Positions 40,631 to 52,632 are shown, counted from the first letter of the stretch. The stretch: 64,000 bases of DNA from Pectobacterium sp. A5351 (GCF_028335745.1 NZ_CP116477.1:3782001-3846000); one strand, 5' to 3'. The notes: generated by a model not told the origin, from the sequence alone. A program made the numbers and translations.

Positions 40631-40753
40631 TACACCCTAAATAATTCGAGTTGCAGGAAGGCGGCGACGTAGTAAATCCTCAGGAGCTTACACCAGTAAG
40701 TGACTGAGGTGAACGAAGGAGCCAACGTACATGCAGCTTGAAGTATGACGGGT
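40631..40753. repeat. Dispersed palindromic intergenic repeat (complete)
   Basis: The element starts TACACCCTAAATAATTCGAG and ends GCAGCTTGAAGTATGACGGG; the arms are inverted relative to the copy at 39322. The middle contains GTAAGTGACTGAGGTGAACG. A short perfect palindrome GGGTGTA-TTA-TACACCC (40621-40637) adjoins it. This is a family of intergenic repeats known in enterobacteria; it lies in the orn-rsgA spacer. Confidence 0.7.
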
Positions 40754-40803
40754 GGGGCGATAACGCGCTGCCGCGAACGATAAATCGTATTAAGTGAGGC
40801 TCA

Positions 40804-41853
40804 GTGAGCAAAAAGAAACTGTCGAAAGGTCAGCAGCGTCGGGTTAGCGCCAACCATCAGCGTCGCCTGAAAAAAACGGAAAGCAAAGTCGAATGGGAAG
40901 ATAGCCAACTGGGCGATGCGCAGGAAGGCATTATCATCAGCCGATTCGGTATGCACGCCGATGTGGAAGCCGCCGATGGCGTGGTGCACCGCTGCAACAT
41001 TCGTCGGACCATTTCATCGCTGGTGACTGGCGACCGCGTCGTCTGGCGACCCGGCCATGAATCGCTCGCTGGCATCAGCGGGATCGTGGAAGCCGTTCAC
41101 CCCCGTCATTCCGTCCTGACACGTCCTGACTATTACGATGGCATTAAGCCGATCGCCGCCAATATCGATCAGATCGTGATCGTCTCCGCGATCTTGCCCG
41201 AACTGTCGCTGAACATTATCGATCGCTATCTGGTCGCCTGCGAAACGCTGGAGATCGAACCGCTGATCGTACTGAACAAAATTGATCTGCTGGATGACGA
41301 ATCCCGCCAGTTTGTGGATAAATTGATGGATATCTACCGCGCACTCAACTATCGCGTGCTGATGGTGTCCAGCCACATACAACAGGGTATCCCTGAGCTG
41401 GAACAGGCGCTCACTGACCGTATCAGTATTTTCGCCGGGCAGTCAGGCGTAGGGAAATCCAGCCTGCTTAACGCGCTGCTCGCACTGGGTGAAGAACAGA
41501 TTCTGGTGAATGAGGTTTCCGATACCTCAGGATTGGGACAGCACACGACGACCGCCTCCCGGCTTTACCACTTCCCGCACGGCGGCGACGTCATCGACTC
41601 ACCGGGCGTGCGCGAATTTGGTCTGTGGCATCTGGAACCCGAACAGGTTACGCGTGGTTTCATCGAGCTACGCAAATACATCGGTTCGTGTAAGTTCCGC
41701 GACTGTAAACATGAAAACGATCCGGGCTGCGCCATTAACGCCGCACTGGAGCGCGGAGAGATTGCCGTAGAGCGCTATGATAACTATCACCGGATTCTGG
41801 AAAGCATGGCGCAAGTAAAAACGCGTAAAGGCTTTTCAGATACAGATAACTGA
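40804..41853 (+). CDS. rsgA: Small ribosomal subunit biogenesis GTPase RsgA
   Basis: RsgA is a circularly permuted GTPase that checks maturation of the 30S subunit. The 349-aa product has a basic N-terminus ([12 protein letters not shown]), an OB-fold, then the motifs in permuted order: NKID (G4), [12 protein letters not shown] (G1), [10 protein letters not shown] (G2) and DSPGVREFG (G3). The C-terminal zinc site [14 protein letters not shown] follows. It starts with GTG at 40804. Located between orn and psd as in E. coli. Confidence 0.97.
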   Translation: MSKKKLSKGQQRRVSANHQRRLKKTESKVEWEDSQLGDAQEGIIISRFGMHADVEAADGVVHRCNIRRTISSLVTGDRVVWRPGHESLAGISGIVEAVHPRHSVLTRPDYYDGIKPIAANIDQIVIVSAILPELSLNIIDRYLVACETLEIEPLIVLNKIDLLDDESRQFVDKLMDIYRALNYRVLMVSSHIQQGIPELEQALTDRISIFAGQSGVGKSSLLNALLALGEEQILVNEVSDTSGLGQHTTTASRLYHFPHGGDVIDSPGVREFGLWHLEPEQVTRGFIELRKYIGSCKFRDCKHENDPGCAINAALERGEIAVERYDNYHRILESMAQVKTRKGFSDTDN

Positions 41854-41997
41854 CATTTATCATGACCATCGTTACAATGCGCCCCCTTTGAGAGTTAACG
41901 AATTCGCTGACTCTCTTTCTGGGCTACCGCTGACAACGTCAGACGTGTTTCCCAGACAGCTTATTTTATGGCGCACTATTAATCCAAGAGGCTCACC

Positions 41998-43026
41998 GTG
42001 CTGGATAATATCAAAATCAAATTACAGTATTGGCTTCCCAAGATCTGGCTGACCCGCTTAGCGGGCTGGGGAGCCAACAAACGTGCGGGAAAACTCACCA
42101 AGCTGGTGATCGATCTGTTTGTCCGCCAATACAATGTCAACATGCAGGAAGCGCAGCAGCCGGATACCGCATCCTATCGCACGTTTAACGAGTTTTTCGT
42201 TCGCCCTCTGCGTCCAGGTATTCGCCCTGTCGATCCCCATGCACACCGTCTGGTGCAGCCTGCTGACGGCGTGCTGTCGCAATTTGGCCCCATCACCGAC
42301 GGCAAGCTGATTCAGGCGAAGAATCACGACTACACGCTGGAAGCGCTGCTGGCTGGCAACTATATGATGGCGGATCTGTTTTGTGATGGCCTGTTTGCCA
42401 CCATTTACCTTTCGCCGCGTGATTATCACCGCCTCCACATGCCGTGCGACGGCGTGCTGCGCGAGATGATTTATGTGCCGGGTGACCTGTTCTCCGTCAA
42501 TCTGCTGACGGCCGATAACGTGCCGAATCTGTTTGCGCGTAACGAACGCGTCATTTGCCTGTTCGATACTGAATTCGGGCCATTGGCACAAATTCTGGTC
42601 GGTGCGACCATTGTCGGCAGCATCGAAACCGTGTGGTCAGGTGTGGTGACGCCACCACGTGAAGGCATCATCAAGCGTTGGACTTACCCGCAGGCGGGTG
42701 AAGAAGGCGCCGTCGTACTGGCGAAAGGCGAGGAAATGGGCCGCTTCAAGCTGGGTTCAACGGTGATTAACCTGTTTGCCGCAGGCAACAATCTCCAGTT
42801 TGCCGCTCATCTGAATACCCTGAGCGTGACCCGTGTGGGTGAACCGTTTGCCGAAGTCCGTCAGGACGAACCAACGCCTGTCATCTTCCCGGAAGGAACC
42901 GAACTGGCAGCAAACGACGCCGCACCGTCGCCTGTCGTTGCAACGCCTGAGCCTGCTCAGGCTGAGGGACAAAATACTGCGATTGACGCGTCCGGCCAGA
43001 CGGGCCACAAACCCGACGCGCCGTAA
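41998..43026 (+). CDS. psd: Phosphatidylserine decarboxylase proenzyme
   Basis: Psd makes phosphatidylethanolamine. The 342-aa proenzyme has the LGST self-cleavage site in [12 protein letters not shown] (near 251-258), which yields the pyruvoyl-bearing alpha chain. The body also holds the conserved [11 protein letters not shown]. An Ala/Pro-rich tail (about 295-342) is longer than in E. coli (322 aa). It starts with GTG at 41998 and is followed by mscM. Confidence 0.96.
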   Translation: MLDNIKIKLQYWLPKIWLTRLAGWGANKRAGKLTKLVIDLFVRQYNVNMQEAQQPDTASYRTFNEFFVRPLRPGIRPVDPHAHRLVQPADGVLSQFGPITDGKLIQAKNHDYTLEALLAGNYMMADLFCDGLFATIYLSPRDYHRLHMPCDGVLREMIYVPGDLFSVNLLTADNVPNLFARNERVICLFDTEFGPLAQILVGATIVGSIETVWSGVVTPPREGIIKRWTYPQAGEEGAVVLAKGEEMGRFKLGSTVINLFAAGNNLQFAAHLNTLSVTRVGEPFAEVRQDEPTPVIFPEGTELAANDAAPSPVVATPEPAQAEGQNTAIDASGQTGHKPDAP

Positions 43027-43083
43027 CTAGCGTCCGGCTTTAGTCGCTTGTAAGCGTGTTGTTTGTCATAAAGGGTAGCTAAC

Positions 43084-46000
43084 GTGCGTCTGATTCTGAC
43101 TTTTCTTCTGGGATGTTTATTATCAACTGCCACGTTGGCTGCCACTGCGCCCAATGAGGCGCAACTCCGCCAGCAGCTACAGCAGGCGGAGGCCAACAAA
43201 GGTGCAGCCGATCAGGCAAAAGTCGTTGAAGAATATCAGGCTGCACTGAACACCCTACAGGATCGCAAAGAGGCGCTGGAACGCGCCACACAGTATCAGC
43301 GCGTTATTGATGATTTCCCCAAGCTGGTTCAGGAACTGCGTCGTCAGCTTAATGCCGAAGACGGCAAACCCTCGTCAATTCCAGAAGGACTCTCCAGCAA
43401 CGATCTTGAACAGCAGCTGTTGCAAACGAGCAGCCAACTGCTGGAACAGGCCCGCCAGCTCCAACAGGAGCAAGATCGGCTGCGTGAAATCAGTGATTCA
43501 CTGAGCCAGCTTCCGCAGCAGCAAACCGAAGCCAGTCGCATGCAAAGCGATGCGGAACGCCGTATTCAGTCTCTCGGTACGCCCGCCACGCCGCTGGGGC
43601 AAGCGCAGCTCGTCGCGCTTCAGGCCGAATCCGCGCTGCGTAAAAGCCGGGTGGACGAACTGGAGCTGGCGCAACTGTCAGCCAGCAATCGTCAGGAGCT
43701 GTCCCGGCTACGCGTCGAGCTGTATAAAAAACGCCACGACAGGCTGGATCTGCTGCAACAGGATTTACGCAGCAGGCTCAATAACCTACGCCAGCGCGAA
43801 GCCGAACAGGCATTAGAGCGCACAGAGCTTCTCGCGGAACAAAGCGGCGATTTACCCAACGTCATCAGCAAACAGCTACAGGTTAATCGTGAGCTCTCCG
43901 TCGCGCTGAACCAACAGGCGCAGCGGATGGACCTGATCGCTTCTCAACAGCGTCAGGCTGCCACGCACACCATTCAGGTTCGTCAGGCGCTAAGTACCAT
44001 CCGCGAACAGGCACAGTGGCTCGGCGTCTCACCGATATTGGGAGAAACGCTACGGGCGCAAATAGCGCGTCTGCCGGAAATGCCCAAACCTCAGTTGCTG
44101 GATAGTGACATGGCGCAGTTGCGCGTACAACGGCTGCACTTTGAAGACCTGATCAACAAACCGCAGGATCTTGATAACGCCAAACAGGACAACGGCGATC
44201 CGCTGACCAGCGCACAGCAGCGTATTCTGACCGACCAGATGCGTACCCAGCGCGACCTGCTGACTTCACTGATCTCCGGCTGTGACTCACAGATACTGGA
44301 ACTGACCAAACTCAAAGTCGCCAATAACCAACTGGCGGATGCGTTGACCGAAACACGGGAAGCGGCCCATCGCGATCTATTCTGGGTTGCGGATGTCGAG
44401 CCCGTAACGTTCGCCTATCCGCTGAAACTGGTGCAGGATCTGACGCGTCTGCTGTCTCTGGATACGCTGACGCAGTTGGGTAGCGCGCTGGTGATGATGG
44501 TCACCAGTCAGGAAACCGTGCTGCCGCTGCTGGGCGCGCTGCTGCTGGTGGGCTTCAGTATCAGCTCCCGTCGCCACTATCATGCGTTTATGGAGCGCGC
44601 CAGCAGTCGCGTCGGTAAAGTCACGCTCGATCACTTTATGCTGACACTGCGTACCGTGTTCTGGTCCATCCTTACTGCCCTGCCGCTGCCGGTGCTCTGG
44701 GCCGCGCTGGGCTACGGGCTGCAAAACGCCTGGCCTTATCCGATTGCCGTTGCCATCGGCGACAGCGTGACCGCCACCGTGCCGTTGATGTGGCTGGTGA
44801 TGATCAGCGCCTCATTCGCGCACCCGCAGGGGCTGTTTATTGTCCACTTTCGCTGGTCGCCGGAACGCGTCGCCAGAGCGATGCGCTACTATCGCCTTTC
44901 CATCGCCTTTATCGTGCCGCTGATTATGGCGCTGATTACGTTCGATAAGCTCAACGATCGCGAGTTTTCCAGCACGCTGGGGCGGCTCTGTTTCATCCTG
45001 CTCTGTATGGCGTTGAGTCTGGTCACGACCGGGTTAAAACGCGCCGGTATCCCGCTGTATCTGGATAAAGAAGGTTCTGGGGAAAACTCCGTTAACCGTG
45101 CGATGTGGAACCTCCTGATCGCCATGCCGCTCATTGCAGCCTTAGCTTCCTGCATCGGCTATCTGGCAACCGCGCAGGCGCTGCTGGCACGCCTGGAAAC
45201 CTCCGTCTCTATCTGGTTCTTCCTGTTGGTGGTTTACCACATTATTCGCCGTTGGATGTTGATTCAGCGGCGTCGCATCGCCTTCGACCGCGCCAAACAG
45301 CGACGTTCGGAAATTCTGGCGCAGCGTGCCAAAGGTGAAGAAGACGCGCCGTCTGCGTCGTCCCATGAAAGCAGTTCGGAAGCGGTGGAAGAGCCTGTCG
45401 TCGATCTGGACGCCATCAGCGCCAAATCCCTGCAACTGGTGCGATCCATTCTGACGCTGATCGCGCTGGTTTCCGTTATCGCGCTGTGGTCGGAAATTCA
45501 TTCAGCCTTCGCCTTCCTGGAAAATATCAGCCTGTGGGATGTTTCCAGCACGGTCAAAGGCGTGGAGAGCGTTCAGGCGATTACGCTGGGATCGGTGCTG
45601 ATCGCCATTCTGATCTTTATTATTACCGCACAACTGGTGCGTAACCTGCCTGCGCTGCTGGAACTGGCGATCCTACAGCACCTGGATCTGTCGCCGGGCA
45701 GCGGCTATGCCATTACCACCATCAGCAAATATATTTTGATGCTGATCGGCTGTCTGATGGGGTTCTCGCTGATCGGGATCGAATGGTCGAAGCTGCAATG
45801 GCTGGTGGCCGCACTGGGTGTGGGACTCGGGTTCGGCTTGCAGGAGATCTTCGCCAACTTTATCTCCGGCCTGATCATCCTGTTTGAGAAACCGATCCGT
45901 ATCGGCGATACCGTTACGATCCGCGATCTCACCGGTAGCGTCATGCGTATTAATACCCGCGCCACCACCATTTCCGACTGGGACCGCAAAGAAATCATCG

Positions 46001-46407
46001 TGCCAAACAAGGCATTTATTACCGAGCAGTTTATCAACTGGTCGCTGTCGGATTCCGTCACACGTGTCGTGCTGACGGTGCCTGCCCCGGCGGACGCAAA
46101 CAGCCAGGAAGTCACGGAACTGCTTATGGACGCGGTGAAGCGCTGTTCGTTGATTCTGGATACGCCAGAGCCAGAAGCCTTTCTGGTTGACCTGCAACAG
46201 GGGATTCAAATTTTCGAGCTGCGCGTGTTCGCCGCCGAAATGGGGCACCGTATGCCGCTGCGCCATGAGTTGCATCAGTTGATTCTGGAAAACTATCGCA
46301 AGCACAATCTGGATCTCCCTTTCCCACCGTTCCAGGTGAGAATGGACAATCTGTCGCGCAGTGGAAGAACGCTGACGCCACGGCAGCGAACACCGGGCAG
46401 CTTATAA
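43084..46407 (+). CDS. mscM: Miniconductance mechanosensitive channel MscM (YjeP)
   Basis: This 1107-aa membrane protein opens under hypoosmotic stress. A signal peptide (MRLILTFLLGCLLSTATLAA) is followed by a long coiled-coil periplasmic region (about 20-475), about 11 membrane segments, and the MscS-type pore and beta domain (GVGLGFGLQEIFANFISG, IRIGDTVTIRDLTGSVMRI). Length is the same as in E. coli. It starts with GTG at 43084 and follows psd by 57 bp, probably co-transcribed. Confidence 0.95.
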   Translation: MRLILTFLLGCLLSTATLAATAPNEAQLRQQLQQAEANKGAADQAKVVEEYQAALNTLQDRKEALERATQYQRVIDDFPKLVQELRRQLNAEDGKPSSIPEGLSSNDLEQQLLQTSSQLLEQARQLQQEQDRLREISDSLSQLPQQQTEASRMQSDAERRIQSLGTPATPLGQAQLVALQAESALRKSRVDELELAQLSASNRQELSRLRVELYKKRHDRLDLLQQDLRSRLNNLRQREAEQALERTELLAEQSGDLPNVISKQLQVNRELSVALNQQAQRMDLIASQQRQAATHTIQVRQALSTIREQAQWLGVSPILGETLRAQIARLPEMPKPQLLDSDMAQLRVQRLHFEDLINKPQDLDNAKQDNGDPLTSAQQRILTDQMRTQRDLLTSLISGCDSQILELTKLKVANNQLADALTETREAAHRDLFWVADVEPVTFAYPLKLVQDLTRLLSLDTLTQLGSALVMMVTSQETVLPLLGALLLVGFSISSRRHYHAFMERASSRVGKVTLDHFMLTLRTVFWSILTALPLPVLWAALGYGLQNAWPYPIAVAIGDSVTATVPLMWLVMISASFAHPQGLFIVHFRWSPERVARAMRYYRLSIAFIVPLIMALITFDKLNDREFSSTLGRLCFILLCMALSLVTTGLKRAGIPLYLDKEGSGENSVNRAMWNLLIAMPLIAALASCIGYLATAQALLARLETSVSIWFFLLVVYHIIRRWMLIQRRRIAFDRAKQRRSEILAQRAKGEEDAPSASSHESSSEAVEEPVVDLDAISAKSLQLVRSILTLIALVSVIALWSEIHSAFAFLENISLWDVSSTVKGVESVQAITLGSVLIAILIFIITAQLVRNLPALLELAILQHLDLSPGSGYAITTISKYILMLIGCLMGFSLIGIEWSKLQWLVAALGVGLGFGLQEIFANFISGLIILFEKPIRIGDTVTIRDLTGSVMRINTRATTISDWDRKEIIVPNKAFITEQFINWSLSDSVTRVVLTVPAPADANSQEVTELLMDAVKRCSLILDTPEPEAFLVDLQQGIQIFELRVFAAEMGHRMPLRHELHQLILENYRKHNLDLPFPPFQVRMDNLSRSGRTLTPRQRTPGSL

Positions 46408-46457
46408 GAAGGGCAAATGGGCGGCAGCCAGATATGGCTCCGCCCTGGATCAGATGG

Positions 46458-47435
46458 TTACGCGCGTTCTACAGAGAACGCCATCACGTCACTCAGCTTT
46501 TCGGCATTCAGCGCCAGCATGATCAAACGATCCACGCCTAACGCTACACCAGCACACTCCGGCAAGCCGTGTTTCAACGCCGCCAGCAGATTTTCATCAA
46601 TCGGCTGCTGTGGCAAATCCCGCGCGGCACGCTTACGGTTATCCTGCTCAAAACGCTGACGTTGCTCATCGGCATCGGTCAATTCACGGAAGCCGTTCGC
46701 CAGCTCAATCCCCTTGAAATAGACCTCAAAACGTTCGGCAACGCGATGATCTTCCGAGCTGATCTCAGCCAGCGAAGCCTGTGTAGCTGGGAAATGGTAG
46801 ACAAACGCCGGTTTGTCGCGCCCGATGTGCGGCTCAACGCCAAAAGTAAACAGCATCTGCACCAGCGAATCGCGATCGTCTTCACGGCAGGCGATATCAC
46901 CCAATCCGATTTTTTCTGCCGCTTCGCGCAGCTGCGCTTTGTCGACAGACAACGGGTCGATTTCCAGATGGCGTAGAAATGCCTGCTGATACGAGAGCAT
47001 CTCTGCACTTTCACAATCCAGTACCTGCTGCAACAGGTCATCAACCTCATTCATCAGGCGGTACATATCATAGTGAGGGCGATACCATTCCAGCATGGTG
47101 AATTCAGGGTTGTGGTGTCGGCCTGACTCTTCATTGCGGAAGCTGCGGCCCAGTTGAAAGATCGGTCCGCTGCCAGCCGCCAGCAGACGTTTCATGTGGT
47201 ATTCCGGGCTGGTCATCAAGTACATCGTCATACCATCCGCAGCACCGGGGCCAACGAAACGGGTCTGGAACGGGTATAAGAAAATATCCGTTACCGTAGC
47301 CTGGCTCATCGCAGGCGTTTCGACCTCCAGTACACCACGATCGGTGAAGAAGCGCCGGATAGCGGCAATGATCGACGCTCGTTTCAACAAATTAGCGACA
47401 GAAGCACTAGGTTGCCAACTTGTCGTCTCGCTCAT
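46458..47435 (-). CDS. epmA: EF-P--(R)-beta-lysine ligase EpmA
   Basis: EpmA attaches (R)-beta-lysine to a lysine of elongation factor P. The 325-aa product is a truncated class II lysyl-tRNA synthetase: motif 2 [20 protein letters not shown] and motif 3 [12 protein letters not shown] near the end, with no anticodon-binding domain. Efp and epmB, the partner genes, are 5-6 kb downstream. It is divergent from frdA as in E. coli. Confidence 0.96.
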   Translation of the reverse strand: MSETTSWQPSASVANLLKRASIIAAIRRFFTDRGVLEVETPAMSQATVTDIFLYPFQTRFVGPGAADGMTMYLMTSPEYHMKRLLAAGSGPIFQLGRSFRNEESGRHHNPEFTMLEWYRPHYDMYRLMNEVDDLLQQVLDCESAEMLSYQQAFLRHLEIDPLSVDKAQLREAAEKIGLGDIACREDDRDSLVQMLFTFGVEPHIGRDKPAFVYHFPATQASLAEISSEDHRVAERFEVYFKGIELANGFRELTDADEQRQRFEQDNRKRAARDLPQQPIDENLLAALKHGLPECAGVALGVDRLIMLALNAEKLSDVMAFSVERA

Positions 47436-47710
47436 GGTTCTTACTCCAAAGTCAAACAGGGGGTGCAGTCTACCCGCCTCAGCCCAAATTTCCAGCGGAA
47501 AAAAGGCCTGACGCGCTTTTCAGCAAGGTATGCTCTACCCTTTAAGAGGGTGCGCTCAGGATAGCAGCCGTAAATTATCTCCAGTGGATCATTTTCTTAT
47601 ATCCCCTTCAAAAGGGTTATTAAAGAAATAAAAGCACCATTTCCACCTAAATAAGTCTTTCGATCACGTTTTTATCAATAAATACGAGACTCGCTGAAAA
47701 AACGACAAAA
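47436..47710. other. Spacer upstream of epmA
   Basis: Contains the epmA leader and an AT-rich stretch with no gene. A CCCCTTCAAAAGGGTT inverted repeat (CCCTT...AAGGG, near 47603-47618) is the only structure noted. Confidence 0.4.
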
Positions 47711-47756
47711 TACGGGATCACATCAAATTTCATCTACCTATAATTCGGTATAATTA
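47711..47756 (+). promoter_or_regulatory. Probable FNR-activated promoter of frdABCD
   Basis: GGGATCACATCAA (47714-47726) resembles the FNR site of the E. coli frd promoter. TATAAT at 47749-47754 is a good -10 box. The site centre is about 41 bp before the expected start (near 47761), the spacing of a class II FNR promoter. It suggests anaerobic induction. Confidence 0.55.
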
Positions 47757-47909
47757 TTCCCACACAAAAATTATAGGTTTATCTATTCTTTATACCTCTA
47801 TCACATAATTTTCAGCGGGTTTGATATTAAGCTCGGATATAAAGACAGAAATGAATAGATATTATTTTTTTATTTTAACTTAATTAACTTAAGTAACTGG
47901 AGGAATGCA

Positions 47910-49706
47910 TTGCAAACCTTTAATGCCGATTTGGCCATTATCGGGGCCGGAGGTGCTGGCCTACGAGCGGCAATTGCTGCCGCAGAAGCCAACCCTCAAC
48001 TGAAAATTGCGCTGATCTCAAAAGTCTACCCAATGCGTAGCCATACCGTGGCGGCAGAAGGTGGGTCAGCAGCAGTGACTCAGGAACACGATAGTTTCGA
48101 TTATCACTTCAACGACACCGTCTCCGGTGGCGATTGGCTGTGTGAACAAGACGTAGTTGAGCACTTCGTCAAACACTGCCCGGAAGAGATGATTCAACTG
48201 GAACAGTGGGGCTGCCCCTGGAGCCGTAAACCGGATGGTTCTGTCAACGTTCGCCGCTTTGGCGGAATGAAGATCGAACGCACCTGGTTTGCCGCCGATA
48301 AGACCGGCTTCCACATGCTGCATACGCTGTTCCAAACGTCCCTTAAATATCCGCAAATTCAACGTTTTGACGAGCACTTTGTCCTCGACGTTCTGGTCGA
48401 TGACGGCCAGGCGCGCGGTCTTGTTGCCATCAATATGATGGAAGGTTCGCTGGTTCAGATCCGCGCGAATGCCGTGGTACTGGCAACAGGCGGCGCAGGT
48501 CGCGTGTACCGTTACAACACCAACGGTGGCATCGTCACCGGCGACGGCATGGGCATGGCGTTCCGCCACGGTGTCCCGCTGCGTGATATGGAATTCGTTC
48601 AGTATCACCCGACGGGTTTGCCCGGTTCCGGTATCCTGATGACTGAAGGCTGTCGCGGCGAAGGCGGCATCATGGTCAACAAAGACGGCTACCGTTACCT
48701 GCAAGACTACGGCATGGGCCCGGAAACACCGCTCGGCCAGCCGAAAAACAAATACATGGAGCTGGGGCCACGCGATAAAGTCTCGCAGGCGTTCTGGCAC
48801 GAATGGCGCGCAGGCCGCACCGTCTCAACCCCGTTGGGCGACGTGGTTTACCTCGACTTGCGCCACCTCGGCGAGAAGAAGCTTCTGGAACGCTTGCCGT
48901 TCATCTGCGAATTGGCAAAAGCCTATGTCGGCGTCGATCCGGTGAAAGAGCCGATTCCTATTCGTCCTACTGCGCACTACACCATGGGCGGTATTGAAAC
49001 CGATCAACACTGCGAAACCCGTATCAAGGGTCTCTTCGCCGTCGGCGAATGTTCCTCTGTTGGCTTGCACGGCGCGAACCGTCTGGGTTCCAACTCACTG
49101 GCCGAACTGGTGGTCTTCGGGCGCGTTGCGGGTGAACATGCCGTACAGCGCGCACAGGCGGCAGCACCCGCCAACGGTGCGGCGCTGGATGCACAAACGC
49201 GTGACATCGAACAGCGCCTGCACGACCTGATGAATCAAGAAGGCACCGAAAGCTGGGCGAAAATCCGCGACGAAATGGGCATGTCGATGGAAGAAGGCTG
49301 TGGTATTTACCGCACCACCGATCTGATGCAGAAAACCGTCGATAAGATTGCTGAGCTGAAAGAGCGCTTCAAACGCGTGAAAATCACCGACCGCTCCAGC
49401 GTGTTCAACACCGACCTGCTGTACACCGTTGAGCTGGGTCACAGCCTGGATGTCGCGGAATGTATGGCGCACTCGGCGATCAACCGTAAAGAGTCTCGCG
49501 GCGCGCACCAGCGTCTGGATGAAGGTTGCACCGAGCGTGATGACGTTAACTTCCTGAAGCATACGCTGGCGTTCTATAACCCGGAAGGCGCACCACGTCT
49601 GGAGTACAGCGATGTGAAGATTACCAAACTTCCACCGGCCAAACGCGTATACGGTGCAGAAGGTGATGCGCAGGAAGGCAGCAAGAAGGAGCAGGCGAAT
49701 GGCTGA
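47910..49706 (+). CDS. frdA: Fumarate reductase flavoprotein subunit
   Basis: FrdA reduces fumarate to succinate in anaerobic respiration. The 598-aa protein has the FAD motif [18 protein letters not shown] at the N-terminus, the histidine for covalent flavin in [10 protein letters not shown] (near 45), and the active-site segments HPTGLPGSG and [12 protein letters not shown]. The start is TTG at 47910 with GGAGG 7 nt upstream; E. coli frdA also lacks ATG. It overlaps frdB by 8 nt. Confidence 0.97.
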   Translation: MQTFNADLAIIGAGGAGLRAAIAAAEANPQLKIALISKVYPMRSHTVAAEGGSAAVTQEHDSFDYHFNDTVSGGDWLCEQDVVEHFVKHCPEEMIQLEQWGCPWSRKPDGSVNVRRFGGMKIERTWFAADKTGFHMLHTLFQTSLKYPQIQRFDEHFVLDVLVDDGQARGLVAINMMEGSLVQIRANAVVLATGGAGRVYRYNTNGGIVTGDGMGMAFRHGVPLRDMEFVQYHPTGLPGSGILMTEGCRGEGGIMVNKDGYRYLQDYGMGPETPLGQPKNKYMELGPRDKVSQAFWHEWRAGRTVSTPLGDVVYLDLRHLGEKKLLERLPFICELAKAYVGVDPVKEPIPIRPTAHYTMGGIETDQHCETRIKGLFAVGECSSVGLHGANRLGSNSLAELVVFGRVAGEHAVQRAQAAAPANGAALDAQTRDIEQRLHDLMNQEGTESWAKIRDEMGMSMEEGCGIYRTTDLMQKTVDKIAELKERFKRVKITDRSSVFNTDLLYTVELGHSLDVAECMAHSAINRKESRGAHQRLDEGCTERDDVNFLKHTLAFYNPEGAPRLEYSDVKITKLPPAKRVYGAEGDAQEGSKKEQANG

Positions 49707-50436
49707 GACGATCAAAACCCTGAAAATGGAAGTCATGCGCTATAACCCTGAACAGGACAATGAACCCTATTTTGAAACGTTCGATGTCCCGTACAACACG
49801 CAGACTTCCCTGCTGGATGCGTTGGGTTATATCAAAGATAACCTGGCACCGGACCTCTCCTATCGCTGGTCCTGCCGTATGGCGATCTGTGGCTCCTGCG
49901 GCATGATGGTAAACAACGTCCCTAAATTGGCCTGTAAAACGTTCCTGCGTGACTACACGAACGGTCTGAAGGTCGAAGCGCTGGGCAACTTCCCCATCGA
50001 GCGCGATTTAGTGGTCGATATGACCCACTTCATCGAGAGTCTGGAAGCCATCAAGCCGTATATCATCGGCAACGATCGTAAACCAGCTGATGGCCCGAAC
50101 AAGCAGACTCCGGCGCAAATGGCGAAGTATCACCAGTTCTCCGGCTGTATTAACTGTGGTTTGTGCTATGCGGCATGCCCGCAGTTTGGCCTGAACCCTG
50201 AGTTCATCGGCCCGGCGGCGATTACGCTGGCGCACCGTTATAACCTGGACAACCGCGATCGCGGTAAGAAAGAGCGTATGCCGCAGTTGAACGGTAATAA
50301 CGGCGTGTGGAGCTGTACGTTTGTGGGCTACTGCTCAGAAGTGTGTCCGAAGCATGTCGACCCAGCCGCTGCTATCCAGCAAGGCAAGGTCGAGAGCGCG
50401 AAAGACTTCATGATCGCCATGCTGAAACCACAATAA
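49699..50436 (+). CDS. frdB: Fumarate reductase iron-sulfur subunit
   Basis: The 245-aa FrdB carries the three clusters between FrdA and the quinone: the 2Fe-2S ligands in [12 protein letters not shown] plus Cys in KLACKTF, the 4Fe-4S set [12 protein letters not shown], and [17 protein letters not shown] for the 3Fe-4S cluster. The start [12 protein letters not shown] at 49699 overlaps the frdA stop (ATGGCTGA). Longer frames extend backwards but lie within frdA. Confidence 0.97.
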   Translation: MAETIKTLKMEVMRYNPEQDNEPYFETFDVPYNTQTSLLDALGYIKDNLAPDLSYRWSCRMAICGSCGMMVNNVPKLACKTFLRDYTNGLKVEALGNFPIERDLVVDMTHFIESLEAIKPYIIGNDRKPADGPNKQTPAQMAKYHQFSGCINCGLCYAACPQFGLNPEFIGPAAITLAHRYNLDNRDRGKKERMPQLNGNNGVWSCTFVGYCSEVCPKHVDPAAAIQQGKVESAKDFMIAMLKPQ

Positions 50437-50449
50437 GGGAGGGACAATG

Positions 50450-51216
<767 letters not shown>

Positions 51217-51244
51217 AGCTCACACCGTAAATTTGTAGTATCTC

Positions 51245-51280
51245 ACGGCCTGCACGACATCGTCGCAGGCCGTTTTATTT
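51245..51280 (+). terminator. Rho-independent terminator of the frd operon
   Basis: ACGGCCTGC and its complement GCAGGCCGT flank an 11-12 nt loop and are followed by TTTTATTT. In E. coli the ampC promoter overlaps this end; no ampC gene is present here. Confidence 0.88.
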
Positions 51281-51341
51281 CCCCACCTGACCATGTCCAT
51301 CGTCTACACTGGAACAGAGATGAAAACGATGAGACGTCAAT

Positions 51342-51911
51342 ATGATGCACTTTAACGCTATTCGCTTTAACACGCTTTTCTTAACCATCAGACGCTGCGG
51401 AAAAGCCTGCATTGCCGCGCTGGTGGCGCTCTTCTCTGTCGCCTGTAGCGTAACGCCGCCCGATAACGTCACCGTCGTGGAAAATTTTAACGTCAATCGC
51501 TACCTCGGCACATGGTACGAGATCGCTCGTCTCGACCATCGCTTTGAACGCCATCTCGAACGCGTGACAGCAACCTACAGCCCACGAGATGATGGCGGCA
51601 TCAAGGTGATCAACCGTGGCTTTAACGTCGAAAAACAGGAATGGAAAGAAAGCACCGGGAAAGCCTATTTCACCGGTTCGCCTCAGCGTGGCGCGCTAAA
51701 AGTGTCGTTCTTCGGGCCATTTTATGGCGGTTACAACATTATTGAGCTGGATGACGATTACCGCTATGCCCTGATTTGCGGGCCGAACCGTGACTATCTG
51801 TGGATACTCTCACGCACGCCAACGCTGGATGCCGCGACACGCGACAAACTGGTCGCCACGGCCAAACGCTACGGCTTCCCGACAGAGGCGCTCATCTGGG
51901 TCAATCAGTGA
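51342..51911 (+). CDS. blc: Outer-membrane lipoprotein lipocalin Blc
   Basis: The 189-aa precursor has a lipoprotein signal (lipobox SVAC, Cys near residue 35) and the lipocalin motif NRYLGTWYEIARLDHRFER. The second motif is YALICGPNRDYLWILSR. Blc binds lysophospholipids at the outer membrane. In E. coli it follows ampC after frd; here it follows frd directly. MM at the start leaves one-residue uncertainty. Confidence 0.94.
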   Translation: MMHFNAIRFNTLFLTIRRCGKACIAALVALFSVACSVTPPDNVTVVENFNVNRYLGTWYEIARLDHRFERHLERVTATYSPRDDGGIKVINRGFNVEKQEWKESTGKAYFTGSPQRGALKVSFFGPFYGGYNIIELDDDYRYALICGPNRDYLWILSRTPTLDAATRDKLVATAKRYGFPTEALIWVNQ

Positions 51912-51950
51912 TCGTGGCATATTGAGCACAACACAGAGATGAAACGGCTA

Positions 51951-52028
51951 TACCCTAAATAATTCGAGTTGCGTGACAAAACGTTATGGTTTTGAACAAC
52001 GCACAAGCAGCTTGAAGTATGACGGGTA
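51951..52028. repeat. Dispersed palindromic repeat (short version)
   Basis: Begins TACCCTAAATAATTCGAGTTGC and ends GCAGCTTGAAGTATGACGGGTA, the same ends as the 40631 element, but with a different, shorter middle. It lies between convergent blc and the DUF486 gene. Confidence 0.72.
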
Positions 52029-52032
52029 TGTG

Positions 52033-52386
52033 TTATCCCATAATCTTATCGCGGAACATAAAGAAAACCGCGCCCAGCAGGCACAGCCCCGCCCAAATAT
52101 AATCGGTGCGGAACGGCTCTTTTAAAATGATCATTGAGAAAGGGATAAATACGGAAAGGCTGATCACTTCCTGCAATATCTTCAATTGACCGGCGGAAGC
52201 AACCTGATAGCCAATCCGATTGGCCGGCACCTGCAAGAGGTATTCGAATAACGCAATCCCCCAACTGACCAACGCGGCAATTATCCAGGTACGGCCGCTG
52301 AAATAGCGTAAATGCCCGTACCAGGCGAACGTCATAAATATATTACTCAATGTCAGCATGCCGACAGTAATGAAAATAGGCGACAT
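52033..52386 (-). CDS. DUF486-family small membrane protein (DMT-like)
   Basis: The 117-aa protein has four membrane segments (MSPIFITVGMLTLSNIFMTFAW..., ending LLGAVFFMFRDKIMG) as in the DUF486 family, which resembles half of a drug/metabolite transporter. In E. coli this place holds sugE, another four-helix DMT protein, but the present protein does not look like a SugE. Function is unknown. Confidence 0.8.
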   Translation of the reverse strand: MSPIFITVGMLTLSNIFMTFAWYGHLRYFSGRTWIIAALVSWGIALFEYLLQVPANRIGYQVASAGQLKILQEVISLSVFIPFSMIILKEPFRTDYIWAGLCLLGAVFFMFRDKIMG

Positions 52387-52500
52387 TATTACTTCTCCGA
52401 GTGATCCACTTTCACATTATCTCGCCGCAGGGAAGAAAACACCATAAACGGTATTTTCTTCCACTCGGAAAAGTTATTACGACTTATTTCCTAGGTTAGA

Positions 52501-52632
52501 TCATTGGGCGCTGCGCTGAATAGCCTTCCCACCCGCCTCAACATCTTGTCCAACCCCTCGGGTGGTATTACACCCAACCACCGCAGAGAGAATAACCAGA
52601 GAGAAAATGGCAACAAAAGCTTTCTTCAACAT
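52501..52632 (-). CDS. Entericidin family lipoprotein
   Basis: A 43-aa precursor with a lipoprotein signal and the entericidin core: CNTTRGVGQDVEAGGKAIQ. In E. coli the ecnA/ecnB toxin-antidote lipoproteins are located between efp and sugE/blc, the same place. Only one such gene is seen here; it is closer to EcnB in its core. The start is ATG 52632, 8 nt after AAGGA. It is too short for ordinary gene calling. Confidence 0.9.
   Translation of the reverse strand: MLKKAFVAIFSLVILSAVVGCNTTRGVGQDVEAGGKAIQRSAQ

Noticed and set aside
45673..46305. 210-codon frame antisense to mscM and similar frames antisense to frdA and ahpC
   Set aside because: They lie wholly inside confident genes and have composition typical of antisense reading.
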